Position numbers and translations under genes: made by a program. Positions 1 through 6,961 of a stretch of 17,811 nucleotides of DNA are shown here, piece after piece; the first letter of the stretch is position 1; the number at the start of each line of letters is the position of its first letter. The notes beneath the pieces were generated by a model. It worked only from the letters and a program-made list of their open reading frames with translations. It was not told the origin of the DNA and did no database searches. The stretch comes from Alistipes sp. (GTDB lineage Bacteria > Bacteroidota > Bacteroidia > Bacteroidales > Rikenellaceae), in the NCBI GenBank assembly GCA_020026435.1, contig JAHHQK010000043.1:1-17811 (forward strand), read 5' to 3'.

Positions 1-53
1 AGAGCAACAGCCTTCTAAGCTGTGGGTCGAGCGTTCGAACCGCTCCGGAATCA
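1..53 (+). tRNA. tRNA-Arg (anticodon TCT), 3' part
   Basis: The window opens inside a tRNA gene. The anticodon stem pairs ACAGC (7-11) with GCTGT (19-23) around the loop CTTCTAA, giving anticodon TCT (14-16), which reads AGA as arginine. The T arm is perfect: GAGCG (29-33), loop TTCGAAC, CGCTC (41-45). The 3' acceptor strand is 46-52 with discriminator A53. The 3' half of the D stem is at 2-5. The acceptor 5' strand and most of the D arm lie before the window. CCA is not encoded, so it would be added by CCA nucleotidyltransferase, as is usual in Bacteroidota. Confidence 0.93.
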
Positions 54-62
54 CACATTCGG

Positions 63-94
63 GCGGATGTCTTTCGAGGCATCCGCTTTTTTTT
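63..94 (+). terminator. Intrinsic terminator of the tRNA-Arg transcript
   Basis: The stem GCGGATG (63-69) pairs with CATCCGC (80-86) around a short loop and is followed by eight T (87-94). It starts ten bases after the tRNA end, so it should end that transcript. Confidence 0.92.
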
Positions 95-100
95 ATGCCC

Positions 101-177
101 CGGATCGTGCCGTCTTTTTCCGAGGACAGTGGATGGTGTCGGGGGCAAGGTGACTTTCCGCAAGGAAAAACGATCCG
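101..177. repeat. Nested inverted repeat
   Basis: CGGATCGT (101-108) is the exact reverse complement of ACGATCCG (170-177). Inside lies a second small hairpin, TTTCC (155-159) with GGAAA (164-168) around the loop GCAA. A folded RNA is possible on either strand, but no promoter is obvious and the role is unknown. Confidence 0.4.
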
Positions 178-235
178 TCGGCAGCGTTGGATCGACGCAG
201 GTTTTACCCCTGTGGAAGTGTATGGAAATATTTCA

Positions 236-283
236 AAAAGGCCTGTTCGCCCGGATAGAAGATCCGGAGGGAACAGGCCTTTT
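236..283. terminator. Strong bidirectional terminator, likely end of the leftward operon
   Basis: The outer stem GGCCTGTTC (240-248) pairs with GAACAGGCC (271-279). The inner stem CCGGAT (251-256) pairs with ATCCGG (262-267). The hairpin is flanked by a run of A on the left and of T on the right, so both strands give a U tract. On the minus strand it lies about 220 nt after the M23 stop codon and is the first strong terminator for that operon. Confidence 0.85.
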
Positions 284-504
284 CGTATGGGGGTATGGAG
301 TGCGGGCATCGGGACAGCCCGTAAGGTCGGCCCGTGGACCGTGTCTCGGTGTGGGGCGAGGACCGCAAAAATGCTTGGAATGGTCGGGGCACTCGAACCA
401 CTCGGACTGCTTGAGGGCATTCGGTCAGTTTGGGTACCAGGAGTGCTTGCCCCGGTTGCTCCGCTTGATCCTCTTGGGGCGTATCGGGGTGGGTTGAAGG
501 CCTT

Positions 505-2259
505 TTATCTGAAGAAACTGCCCCGCCATACGGTGCGGTTGCCCACACCGTCGCGCAGGTAAAGCTCCACGCTGTGGCGTCGTCGGGTGGGGGGAGTGGT
601 GAATTTGTGGTAGAGCAGTCCGCGCATGGGGCGGCGGTCGACGGGTTGCCACTCCCCGTCGATGAGCAGGGTGTAGGCCGCCACGCCCGAGAAGTTGTCT
701 CCCACGGTGAATCTCAGATCCTCGTTGCGGCTCAGGTCGGCCCCTTTCTCGAATCGGGGCGTGACGTGGGGCGGCAGGGTGTCGGCCACTACCACAAACC
801 AGTCCATCGTGCGGGTCGAGGCGCTCACCTTGCCCATCAGCGGATGTCCGCCGATGTTGCTCAGTCCGCGACGGCTGTTGTAGCGGGCCAGTGTGGTGTG
901 GAGGGCCAGGTGCGGGGGAATGTCGGCCGCGAGGGAGACCCGTGCCGAGGTGTTGAGGGGGGTGACCTGCGGGAAGAGGCGGTGGGCGCGCGAGAGGATC
1001 TTCACGCCGCGGACGCTCTTGCTGAGGGTCATCGTGTCGTGGCGGGCGAACTTCGCCTCGAAGAGTGCGTCCGAGGGGATCGATACGCTGAAGTCGCGGT
1101 CCAGGATCAGATCATGCTCCTCGTCTGTCGGGAGCGGAATCCCGTCCTCGGGAGCCGTGGCGCGGAATTCGCCCTTGCGGCCGAGGATCTCGAAACTCAG
1201 CGTGGAGACATTGCCGCTGTCATCCTCGACTTCGAGACGGACGGTGTGGCGATCTCCGGCCTTGGTGCGGATGACGCCGCGGTCGGTCATCACGGGGTAG
1301 AACACCTCGCAGGGGGTCTGACCCATGTGGGCCATGCGGATCACCTCGTTGCGCGAGGTGATTTGCAGCGGGTAACAGCTGATGGCGTCGCTGAAGCGGT
1401 TGTGGGAGTAGTTGAAGCCGTCCATGCGGTATTCGAAGTAGGGTTGGCGGTCGAGGTATCCGGTCAGACGCCAGATGCCGAAGGTGTTGTGGACGTCGTC
1501 GCGGCGGTCCGAGACCTCGGCGATGAAGTATCCGCGGCGGCCCACCTCGATGGGCTGTTCGCGGTTGAGTCGGTAGCGTCCGTCGGCATGGCGCAGGACG
1601 TTGTAGCTACGGAAGGGGGCGCGGAGGCAGATTCCGTCCAGGGAGTCGATCTCGACATAGTGCAGGCGCATGATGCGGGGCTGCATGGTGTCCTTGGGGC
1701 GGATGATGCGCTCCTTGACCAGGTTGTGGAGATGTCCGCTTTGGGTGTCGCGCAGCTCGAAGTGGAGGTGGGGGCCGAACGACGAGCCGCTGTTGCCCGA
1801 GAATCCGATGGTGTCGCCGCGGCGGACGGGCCACTGTGCGGCCTCGAACGAGCGGTCGAGGGTGTGGATGCGGCGGGCGCGGCGTAGGGAGTCGAGGTGG
1901 GACTCCATGGCGGGGGTGAAGCGCAGCAGGTGGCCGTAGACGGCCGTTTTGCCGTCATCGAGCGTGAGGTAGAGGCCGCGGCCGTAGCCGTAGGTCTGGA
2001 TCACGACGCGCGAGATATGGCCGTCGGCCACCGCTACCAGAGGTTTGCCCTCCCGGTTTTCGGTCTTGATGTCGATGCCCGAGTGGAAGTGGGCGGGGCG
2101 GATCTCGCCGAAGTTGGCGGCACAGAGGCCCGATACCCCCTTCACGGGGTAGAGATACGGGGTGGGGCGCTCCTGGGCGCGGGTTATGGTGTGGGCCGCA
2201 CAGCAGAGGGTGAGGGCGGCAAAGGTTAGAAAAATTCTTCGAAAGTGGTTTCTGGACAT
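505..2259 (-). CDS. Secreted M23-family (LytM-type) endopeptidase-like protein
   Basis: This 584-residue protein is probably a periplasmic or surface peptidoglycan endopeptidase, or an envelope regulator of that fold. A basic N-terminus and a hydrophobic core (about 8-22) form a signal peptide with a likely cleavage site after TRA (about 28). The LytM/M23 domain covers about 40-185. It has the zinc motif HSGID (H59, D63), YGHL (H110) and the catalytic HLH (H164, H166) followed by FE, so the metal site looks intact. Residues 200-584 are a long extension rich in predicted beta strands, with a C-terminal part resembling Ig-like domains of Bacteroidota surface proteins. That reading is by eye. 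The start overlaps the recX end by 34 nt, consistent with translational coupling. It is the last gene of the six-gene operon. The peptide bond cleaved cannot be told from sequence. Confidence 0.88.
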   Translation of the reverse strand: MSRNHFRRIFLTFAALTLCCAAHTITRAQERPTPYLYPVKGVSGLCAANFGEIRPAHFHSGIDIKTENREGKPLVAVADGHISRVVIQTYGYGRGLYLTLDDGKTAVYGHLLRFTPAMESHLDSLRRARRIHTLDRSFEAAQWPVRRGDTIGFSGNSGSSFGPHLHFELRDTQSGHLHNLVKERIIRPKDTMQPRIMRLHYVEIDSLDGICLRAPFRSYNVLRHADGRYRLNREQPIEVGRRGYFIAEVSDRRDDVHNTFGIWRLTGYLDRQPYFEYRMDGFNYSHNRFSDAISCYPLQITSRNEVIRMAHMGQTPCEVFYPVMTDRGVIRTKAGDRHTVRLEVEDDSGNVSTLSFEILGRKGEFRATAPEDGIPLPTDEEHDLILDRDFSVSIPSDALFEAKFARHDTMTLSKSVRGVKILSRAHRLFPQVTPLNTSARVSLAADIPPHLALHTTLARYNSRRGLSNIGGHPLMGKVSASTRTMDWFVVVADTLPPHVTPRFEKGADLSRNEDLRFTVGDNFSGVAAYTLLIDGEWQPVDRRPMRGLLYHKFTTPPTRRRHSVELYLRDGVGNRTVWRGSFFR

Positions 2260-2789
2260 GAGTCGGATGATTCTTTGATGATGGTTTCGGCGGTGTCGCG
2301 GACCGTCTCGTAGTCGTAGCCCAGCGAGAGTCCGTGACGGATGAGTTTGGTCTTGAGGTCGTAGGGGGTTGCGGCCTTGAGGGTGCGTGCCTTGCGGCGG
2401 AGGCGTTCCTCGAGTTTCGAGGCGGCCTCCTCGCGGGTGATCTGGGCCAGGGCCCGGTCGGTGGTCGTCTTGTCGACTCCCTTGCGCCGGAGGGCCATGC
2501 TGATCTTATAGGCTCCCCAGCCGCTCAGACGGGCTTTCTCGCGGACGAAGGCCTCGGCGTAGCGCGTGTTGTCGATGAAGCGGCTTTGGACCAGCTGTGC
2601 GACCACCCGTGCTGCGTCCTCCTCGCTCAGACCCCACCCGTGCATCAGACGCAGGGCGTCGCCCTCCGATTTCTCGGCCCGGGCGCACAGGCGCATCAGT
2701 GTCGAAAGGGCTTGAGCCGGGGTTTTGGTGCGGCGTTTCGAGGCATGGTATTCGTTGCTCTCCTCGGGGTTTACTTTTTTCGGCAGCAT
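2226..2789 (-). CDS. recX: Regulatory protein RecX
   Basis: The 187-residue product matches the RecX family, which binds RecA filaments and modulates recombination and the SOS response in the cytoplasm. The diagnostic block is around residues 70-105: FIDNTRYAEAFV, then a basic SGWGAYKI segment and ALRRKGV. The helical three-repeat layout of RecX follows, ending in an acidic tail. Length is normal for the family. The chosen ATG lies inside the 3' end of prmC (19-nt overlap), and the stop lies inside the next gene (34-nt overlap), so expression is tied to the operon. No recA gene is nearby, unlike the recA-recX arrangement of many other phyla. The N-terminal 25 residues are polar and less conserved-looking. 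Confidence 0.92.
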   Translation of the reverse strand: MLPKKVNPEESNEYHASKRRTKTPAQALSTLMRLCARAEKSEGDALRLMHGWGLSEEDAARVVAQLVQSRFIDNTRYAEAFVREKARLSGWGAYKISMALRRKGVDKTTTDRALAQITREEAASKLEERLRRKARTLKAATPYDLKTKLIRHGLSLGYDYETVRDTAETIIKESSDSCPETTFEEFF

Positions 2790-3610
2790 ATCATACGGGG
2801 TTTGTCAAAGAGGTCGCGGAGGATCTCGATGTCGGTGTAGCCCTCCTCGGAGAGCATGGCGGCCGTTTGGGGGGCGAACAGGTGGTAGATCTCGAAGTAG
2901 AGCCTTCCCCCCTCGGTGAGCATCCCGCTTCCGAAGCGGGCGATGGAGCGGTAGAAGATCAGCGGGTCGTCGTCGGGCACGAACAGGGCCTCGTGGGGTT
3001 CGTAGTCGCGCACGTTGCGGTCCATCCCCTCCAGGTCGCTCTGCGGGACGTAGGGCGGGTTGGAGACGATCGCGTCGAACCGCTCGGGGAAGATCTCGGG
3101 GAGGTTATGCAGGGCGTCGGCCTGCCGCATCGTGACGCGGGCTCCGAGTGAGAGGGCGTTCTCCGCGGCGATCTCCAGGGCCTTTGGCGAGAGGTCGGTG
3201 GCGAAGACCTCGGCGCGGGGCATTTCCAACGAGAGGGTGCAGGCTATGCAGCCGCTGCCCGTACCCACGTCCAGAAGCCGTATCCCGTTCCGCTCCCGGC
3301 TGATGATGGTGTGGACCAGCTCCTCGGTTTCGGGGCGGGGGATGAGTACCCCCTCGCGCACCGCAAAGCGGCGGCCGTAGAATTCGGTGAATCCCGCCAC
3401 ATATTGTACGGGGCAGCCCTCTGCGAGGCGGTTCACGATCTGATCCAGGCGGTCGATTTCAAGCTCGGCATCGGGGTCGATGAGCAGGGCGTTGCGGTCG
3501 ATGCCCGTCAGGGAGGTGACGGCCACCAGGGCGATGCTGTCGGCTTCGCGGCGGCCGTAGATCGGGATTAGCGGACGGGCTATATGTCGGAGTATTTCTT
3601 TGCGTGTCAT
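2771..3610 (-). CDS. prmC: Peptide chain release factor N5-glutamine methyltransferase PrmC
   Basis: PrmC (HemK) methylates the glutamine of the GGQ motif in release factors RF1 and RF2, using S-adenosylmethionine. The 279-residue length is typical. An N-terminal helical domain (about 1-80) that contacts the release factor is followed by a Rossmann methyltransferase domain. Visible landmarks are PRPETEELV (91-99), the SAM loop DVGTGSGC (114-121), and the catalytic NPPY (184-187) that holds the glutamine amide. Its ATG follows the aroC stop codon with no gap (TAA 3613-3611, ATG 3610-3608), and its 3' end overlaps recX. It is therefore embedded in the operon and has no obvious promoter of its own. 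Confidence 0.95.
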   Translation of the reverse strand: MTRKEILRHIARPLIPIYGRREADSIALVAVTSLTGIDRNALLIDPDAELEIDRLDQIVNRLAEGCPVQYVAGFTEFYGRRFAVREGVLIPRPETEELVHTIISRERNGIRLLDVGTGSGCIACTLSLEMPRAEVFATDLSPKALEIAAENALSLGARVTMRQADALHNLPEIFPERFDAIVSNPPYVPQSDLEGMDRNVRDYEPHEALFVPDDDPLIFYRSIARFGSGMLTEGGRLYFEIYHLFAPQTAAMLSEEGYTDIEILRDLFDKPRMICCRKK

Positions 3611-4609
3611 TTATTTCGTAAGGGTTTGGGGAATCGGCCTGCGCAGGTCGGCCAGCACGATGGCGGCCGCAGCCTCGACGACGGCGCCTGCACGCAGGGC
3701 CACGCAGCGGTCATGGCGGCCGCGGATCGTGAGCGGTTCGATGCGTCCCGTTCCGAAGTTGAAGGTCTCCTGGGGGCGGGCGATGCTCGGCGTGGGTTTG
3801 ACGGCCACGCGGAATTCGAGGGCGTTGCCGTTGGTCAGTCCGCCGTTGATGCCGCCCGCGAAGTTTGTCGAGGTGTGGCCTTCGGCGTCGATGATCGGGT
3901 CGTTGTTCTGCGATCCGGTGCGGTCCGCGCCCGAAAATCCGCTGCCGAACTCCACGCCCTTGACGGCCGGGATGGCGAACAACAGGTGGCTCAGAAGGCT
4001 CTCCACCGAGTCGAACAGCGGTTCGCCCCAGCCTGCGGGTATTCCCTCCACGCGGCACGTGATGACCCCGCCCAGCGAGTCGCCCTCGCGTTCGGCCTTA
4101 TCGAGCAGTTCCTCGAACCGGAGCGGATCGTTGCATCCGCCGATTCGTGTGACGGCGGTGTGGAAGCGGATCGTCGGTGGAAGAAGTCGCTTGGCCACGA
4201 CGCCTGCGGCCGTGAGGGCCACGGTGAGCCGTGCCGAGAAGTGGCCACCGCCCCGCGGGTCGTTGAAACCGCCGAAGCGCACCGCCGCCGTATGGTCGGC
4301 GTGGGACGGTCGGCAATGGTCGGCCGTGGAGCGGTAGTCCTCGGAGCGGACATCCTCGTTGGTAAATTCCATGGCGAGGGGGGCACCCGTCGTGCGGCCC
4401 CGGTAGAGGCCCGACACCAGGTGGGGTATGTCTCTTTCCCGGCGGGCGGTGGTGCCGTGTGCGCCGCTGCGGCGACGGCTCAGATCCGCCTCGAAATCCT
4501 CTTCGGAGAGGGCTATGCCGGCCGGGATACCGTCGAGCACGATGCCGATCTGTGGACCGTGGGATTCGCCCCAGATCGAGAGTCGGAAGTTATGTCCGAA
4601 TTGGTTCAT
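3611..4609 (-). CDS. aroC: Chorismate synthase
   Basis: AroC converts 5-enolpyruvylshikimate-3-phosphate to chorismate with reduced FMN, the last step of the shikimate pathway. The N-terminal GESHGPQIG motif and the following DGIPAG are clear. The central signature reads RPSHAD and then PRGGGHFSAR. The C-terminal signature is a diverged form, GRHDRC then AVVEAAAAIVLAD. At 332 residues it is somewhat shorter than the usual 350-400. The RGGGH form, where many homologues have RGGGR, marks it as a diverged subtype. It sits 48 nt after aroA, the preceding pathway enzyme, and abuts prmC with no gap. Confidence 0.95.
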   Translation of the reverse strand: MNQFGHNFRLSIWGESHGPQIGIVLDGIPAGIALSEEDFEADLSRRRSGAHGTTARRERDIPHLVSGLYRGRTTGAPLAMEFTNEDVRSEDYRSTADHCRPSHADHTAAVRFGGFNDPRGGGHFSARLTVALTAAGVVAKRLLPPTIRFHTAVTRIGGCNDPLRFEELLDKAEREGDSLGGVITCRVEGIPAGWGEPLFDSVESLLSHLLFAIPAVKGVEFGSGFSGADRTGSQNNDPIIDAEGHTSTNFAGGINGGLTNGNALEFRVAVKPTPSIARPQETFNFGTGRIEPLTIRGRHDRCVALRAGAVVEAAAAIVLADLRRPIPQTLTK

Positions 4610-4657
4610 GGCTATGTTTTTTCCTTTGGAATTGTGATTGATGGACCTGGGAGCGGG

Positions 4658-5932
4658 TTATTGATGGATACGGAGGCGCTCCAGATCCTCGAAGAAGCGG
4701 GGGTAGCTCTTCGCCACGCACTCCGCGCCCTCGATGCAGACGCCCTCGCCCTCGGCATTCAGACCCGCCACGGCCAGTGACATGGCAATGCGGTGGTCGC
4801 CGTGGCTGGAGACGTGTCCCGAGCCGATCTTCCCGCCGCGGATGAGCATGGAGTCCTCTTCGGGGAGAATCCTTATGTCGATGCCCAGTTTCGAGTACTC
4901 CTCGCAGAGGGTTTCGGCGCGGTCCGATTCCTTGTGGACCAGGCGGTGGATGCCTCTGAGGCGCGAGGTGCCCTCGGCATTGGCGGCCAGGGCGGCCAGG
5001 GCGGGGAAGAGGTCCGGGGAGTCGGTGGCGTCGAATTCAAAGGCCCGCAGGTCGTTGTGCGACACTGTCACGGTGTCACCCTCCGTGATGACCGTCGCTC
5101 TTGAGCGCATCAAGGCTCTGAGGATGAGGGTGTCGGCCTGGCAGGAGAGCGGACGGATGTTCTCCACGCTCACTTCACCTGCGACGGCTCCAGCCACGAG
5201 CATCATGGCGGCCGCGCTCCAGTCCCCCTCGATCGAGTAGGTGCGGGCCGTGTATTCCTGTCCGCCTTCGATGTAGAACTCCTCGTAGTCGCGGCGGTCG
5301 ATCTTCACGCCGAACTGTGCGGCGGCGTCGATGGTCATATCCAGATAGGGGGTCGATACCGCATTGCGGACGTGGAGCACCGTCTCCCCGTCGACAGAGG
5401 GCAGGGCGGTGAGCAGTCCCGTGACGAACTGCGAGGAGATCGAACCGTCGATCTCGATTTCCCCGCCGCGGATCGGTCCCTTCACCTCGAAGGGAAGGTG
5501 CCCCCCGCGGTGGTGTACCTCGACGCCCAAAGCCCGCAGCGGCTCGATCATCATCCCCATCGGGCGGCGGAGGATCGAACCCTCGCCCTCGATGCGTACC
5601 GTATGGCCGGTCAATGCGGCGATGGGGGTGAACAGGCGGGTCGAGAGTCCCGACTCGCCCACATACAGCACCTCGCGGGCATGGCTCAGCCGCCCCGAGG
5701 AGTCCATGCCGCCCTCGATTTCGAGAGTCGAATCTCCCGTGCGGGTGATGCGTGCGCCGAGGGCCTCGATGCAGCGTATGGCTGCCCGCGTGTCGTCGCA
5801 GAATTCGATGTTGTGCAGTGTGGTGCATCCTCGGGCGAGGAGCGCCATGGCCAAGGCCCGCTGGGCGTAGCTCTTGGAGCAGGGGGGGGGCAATGTGCCT
5901 TTCAGGTATCCTTTACTGACGGTTTTATCCAT
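4658..5932 (-). CDS. aroA: 3-phosphoshikimate 1-carboxyvinyltransferase (EPSP synthase)
   Basis: AroA joins phosphoenolpyruvate to shikimate-3-phosphate, the sixth shikimate step. The 424-residue length and two-domain layout fit. Visible landmarks are SKSYAQRAL (19-27, binding lysine K20), the PEP-site loop GESGLSTR (92-99), SSQFVTGLL, GDWSAA, the catalytic-region DSPDLFP, HKESDR, and the final GDHRIAMSLAVAG. The PEP loop differs from the enterobacterial GNAGTAMRP: the glycine and arginine are kept but the threonine and the proline after Arg are both replaced by leucine. Codons 15-17 form a run of nine C encoding three prolines directly before the SKS loop. It lies 16 nt downstream of the kinase-like gene and 48 nt upstream of aroC. 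Confidence 0.96.
   Translation of the reverse strand: MDKTVSKGYLKGTLPPPCSKSYAQRALAMALLARGCTTLHNIEFCDDTRAAIRCIEALGARITRTGDSTLEIEGGMDSSGRLSHAREVLYVGESGLSTRLFTPIAALTGHTVRIEGEGSILRRPMGMMIEPLRALGVEVHHRGGHLPFEVKGPIRGGEIEIDGSISSQFVTGLLTALPSVDGETVLHVRNAVSTPYLDMTIDAAAQFGVKIDRRDYEEFYIEGGQEYTARTYSIEGDWSAAAMMLVAGAVAGEVSVENIRPLSCQADTLILRALMRSRATVITEGDTVTVSHNDLRAFEFDATDSPDLFPALAALAANAEGTSRLRGIHRLVHKESDRAETLCEEYSKLGIDIRILPEEDSMLIRGGKIGSGHVSSHGDHRIAMSLAVAGLNAEGEGVCIEGAECVAKSYPRFFEDLERLRIHQ
5882..5890 (-). repeat. Homopolymer tract: nine C on the coding strand of aroA
   Basis: Nine consecutive G on the plus strand (C on the coding strand) fall exactly in frame as three proline codons, aroA residues 15-17. 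Such tracts are prone to slippage in cells and to sequencing error. Confidence 0.9.
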
Positions 5933-5948
5933 TTTTACAGTTCAATTC

Positions 5949-6734
5949 TTAATGTTTGCGGTGGAGGACCTTCGTTTTGAGCCAGTCGGTCACCTCGTGC
6001 TTGCGGGTGCGGAGGTAGGAGAAGCGCAGGCGGAAGTAGGTGCCTCCGAGTATGGTTCGCTCGTAGTCCCATCGGCGGTCGTCAGCGTATCTCTTCAGGA
6101 TGTGGAGATAGGGCAGGGGCGGACAGGAGAGACGCTCGAAGTTTTCGAGGCTACGGCGTTTGGTGAGCGGCCCGCGGTGGAATTTCATGCGGTTGATGTC
6201 GATCAACTGAAATTCGTAGCTTTGCGACTCGGGGACGAATTTAAAGAGAATATTGCTGTGGTTGAAATCCTGGTGCTCCACGCCTTTCTCGTGGAGGCGG
6301 ATGACGAAATCGCAGAATGCGTCAAGTACGGGGAGCGACTCCTCCGAGGGGTAGCTCTCGACGGCCCGGGTGAGGGGTGTGTAGTCGGTGTAGCGCGACA
6401 CGTAGTAGCTATCCTTCATGCAGAAGCCGTGGCGGCACTCGCCCCACATGATCGGTGTCGGGGTGTCGAAACCCAGCTCGCGCAGGCGCAGGGCGTGCTC
6501 GTAGGAGCGGCGTGCCTTGCTCTTGCGGAAGAAGGTGTAGATGAGGGACTGGATGAAGTTCGGGTTCTTGAATTTCTTGACCACGATGCAGTCCTCCTCG
6601 CCCGGAGTTCCGAATATCTTGACCGTGTTGCGAATCTGATGGACAATCCGTCCTTCCTCTTGTGTGAATCTGAGGGGAAGGTGGGTTAAAAAATCTTCAA
6701 GGTGTTCGTACCCTTTTGCTATCTTGAAACGCAT
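5949..6734 (-). CDS. Lipopolysaccharide kinase (InaA/KdkA/WaaP-like) family protein
   Basis: This 261-residue protein has a eukaryotic-like kinase fold of the kind used to phosphorylate Kdo or heptose in LPS core. By eye, the VVKKF segment carries the likely ATP-anchoring lysine (K53 or K54), E79 is a candidate helix-C glutamate, the catalytic loop is HQDFNHSN (154-161, with D156 and N161), and the metal-binding aspartate is in LIDIN (D179). No signal peptide or membrane segment is seen, so it should act at the cytoplasmic face of the inner membrane. The C-terminus is very basic, fitting an anionic lipid substrate. It is the first gene of the operon, 29 nt from a -7 box and 16 nt ahead of aroA. 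A Kdo kinase role is plausible but unproven. The lptB gene, also for LPS, lies upstream in the same orientation. Confidence 0.82.
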   Translation of the reverse strand: MRFKIAKGYEHLEDFLTHLPLRFTQEEGRIVHQIRNTVKIFGTPGEEDCIVVKKFKNPNFIQSLIYTFFRKSKARRSYEHALRLRELGFDTPTPIMWGECRHGFCMKDSYYVSRYTDYTPLTRAVESYPSEESLPVLDAFCDFVIRLHEKGVEHQDFNHSNILFKFVPESQSYEFQLIDINRMKFHRGPLTKRRSLENFERLSCPPLPYLHILKRYADDRRWDYERTILGGTYFRLRFSYLRTRKHEVTDWLKTKVLHRKH

Positions 6735-6762
6735 ATTTGGAACTGTATGAAAAACTACGAAA

Positions 6763-6770
6763 CAAATATA
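6763..6770 (-). promoter_or_regulatory. Promoter -7 box of the kinase-aroA-aroC-prmC-recX-M23 operon
   Basis: On the minus strand this reads TATATTTG, a perfect match to the Bacteroidota TAnnTTTG element. It lies 28 nt before the kinase ATG, predicting a leader of about 25 nt. No good TTTG -33 element is visible at the expected spacing. The flanking DNA is AT-rich. Confidence 0.7.
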
Positions 6771-6900
6771 TGGTCGTTTATGGGATCTGATTTTTTATTT
6801 ACGGATGTTTGTTTTTCACATTCGGTCTGCGGTTTCTTCAAAAAATCTCTTTAAATGTTCGTTTGGTCGGTTGGGTTTCCCGCGGGGGAAAATCTCTTAC

Positions 6901-6913
6901 TTATAACTTATAA
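6901..6913. repeat. Double TTATAA palindrome
   Basis: Two copies of the palindrome TTATAA are separated by one base in the gap between lptB and the kinase-like gene. It may be an operator-like site or simply AT-rich spacer. There is no supporting evidence for a bound factor. Confidence 0.3.
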
Positions 6914-6927
6914 TAGGTGCGCTCCCG

Positions 6928-6951
6928 GGCTTTGTCCGAAGGCTTTGTCCG
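6928..6951. repeat. Tandem 13-bp repeat just after lptB
   Basis: GGCTTTGTCCG occurs at 6928-6938 and 6941-6951, a 13-bp period. The pair is enclosed by CCCGG (6924-6928) and CCGGG (6949-6953), which could form a stem on either strand. It begins ten bases beyond the lptB stop and may help end that transcript, but there is no U tract. Confidence 0.5.
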
Positions 6952-6961
6952 GGCGGGGGGA

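Larger units (their letters stand above)
54..504. other. Gene-poor spacer between tRNA-Arg and the M23 gene
   Basis: No open frame here has convincing protein character. The spacer holds the tRNA terminator (63-94), an imperfect nested inverted repeat (101-177) and a strong bidirectional terminator (236-283). The 284-504 part is the probable 3' UTR of the leftward operon. Within it, 362-479 on the minus strand reads with GC-rich third positions but is broken by a stop, and may be a decayed gene end. Confidence 0.7.

Noticed and set aside
95..562. Plus-strand open frames after the tRNA terminator
   Set aside because: They cross the bidirectional terminator at 236-283 and run into the antisense of the M23 gene. 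Their composition is not protein-like.
574..1887. A 437-codon plus-strand open frame over the M23 gene
   Set aside because: It is antisense to a gene with a clear signal peptide and zinc motifs. The product is Val-, Gly- and Ala-rich without domains.
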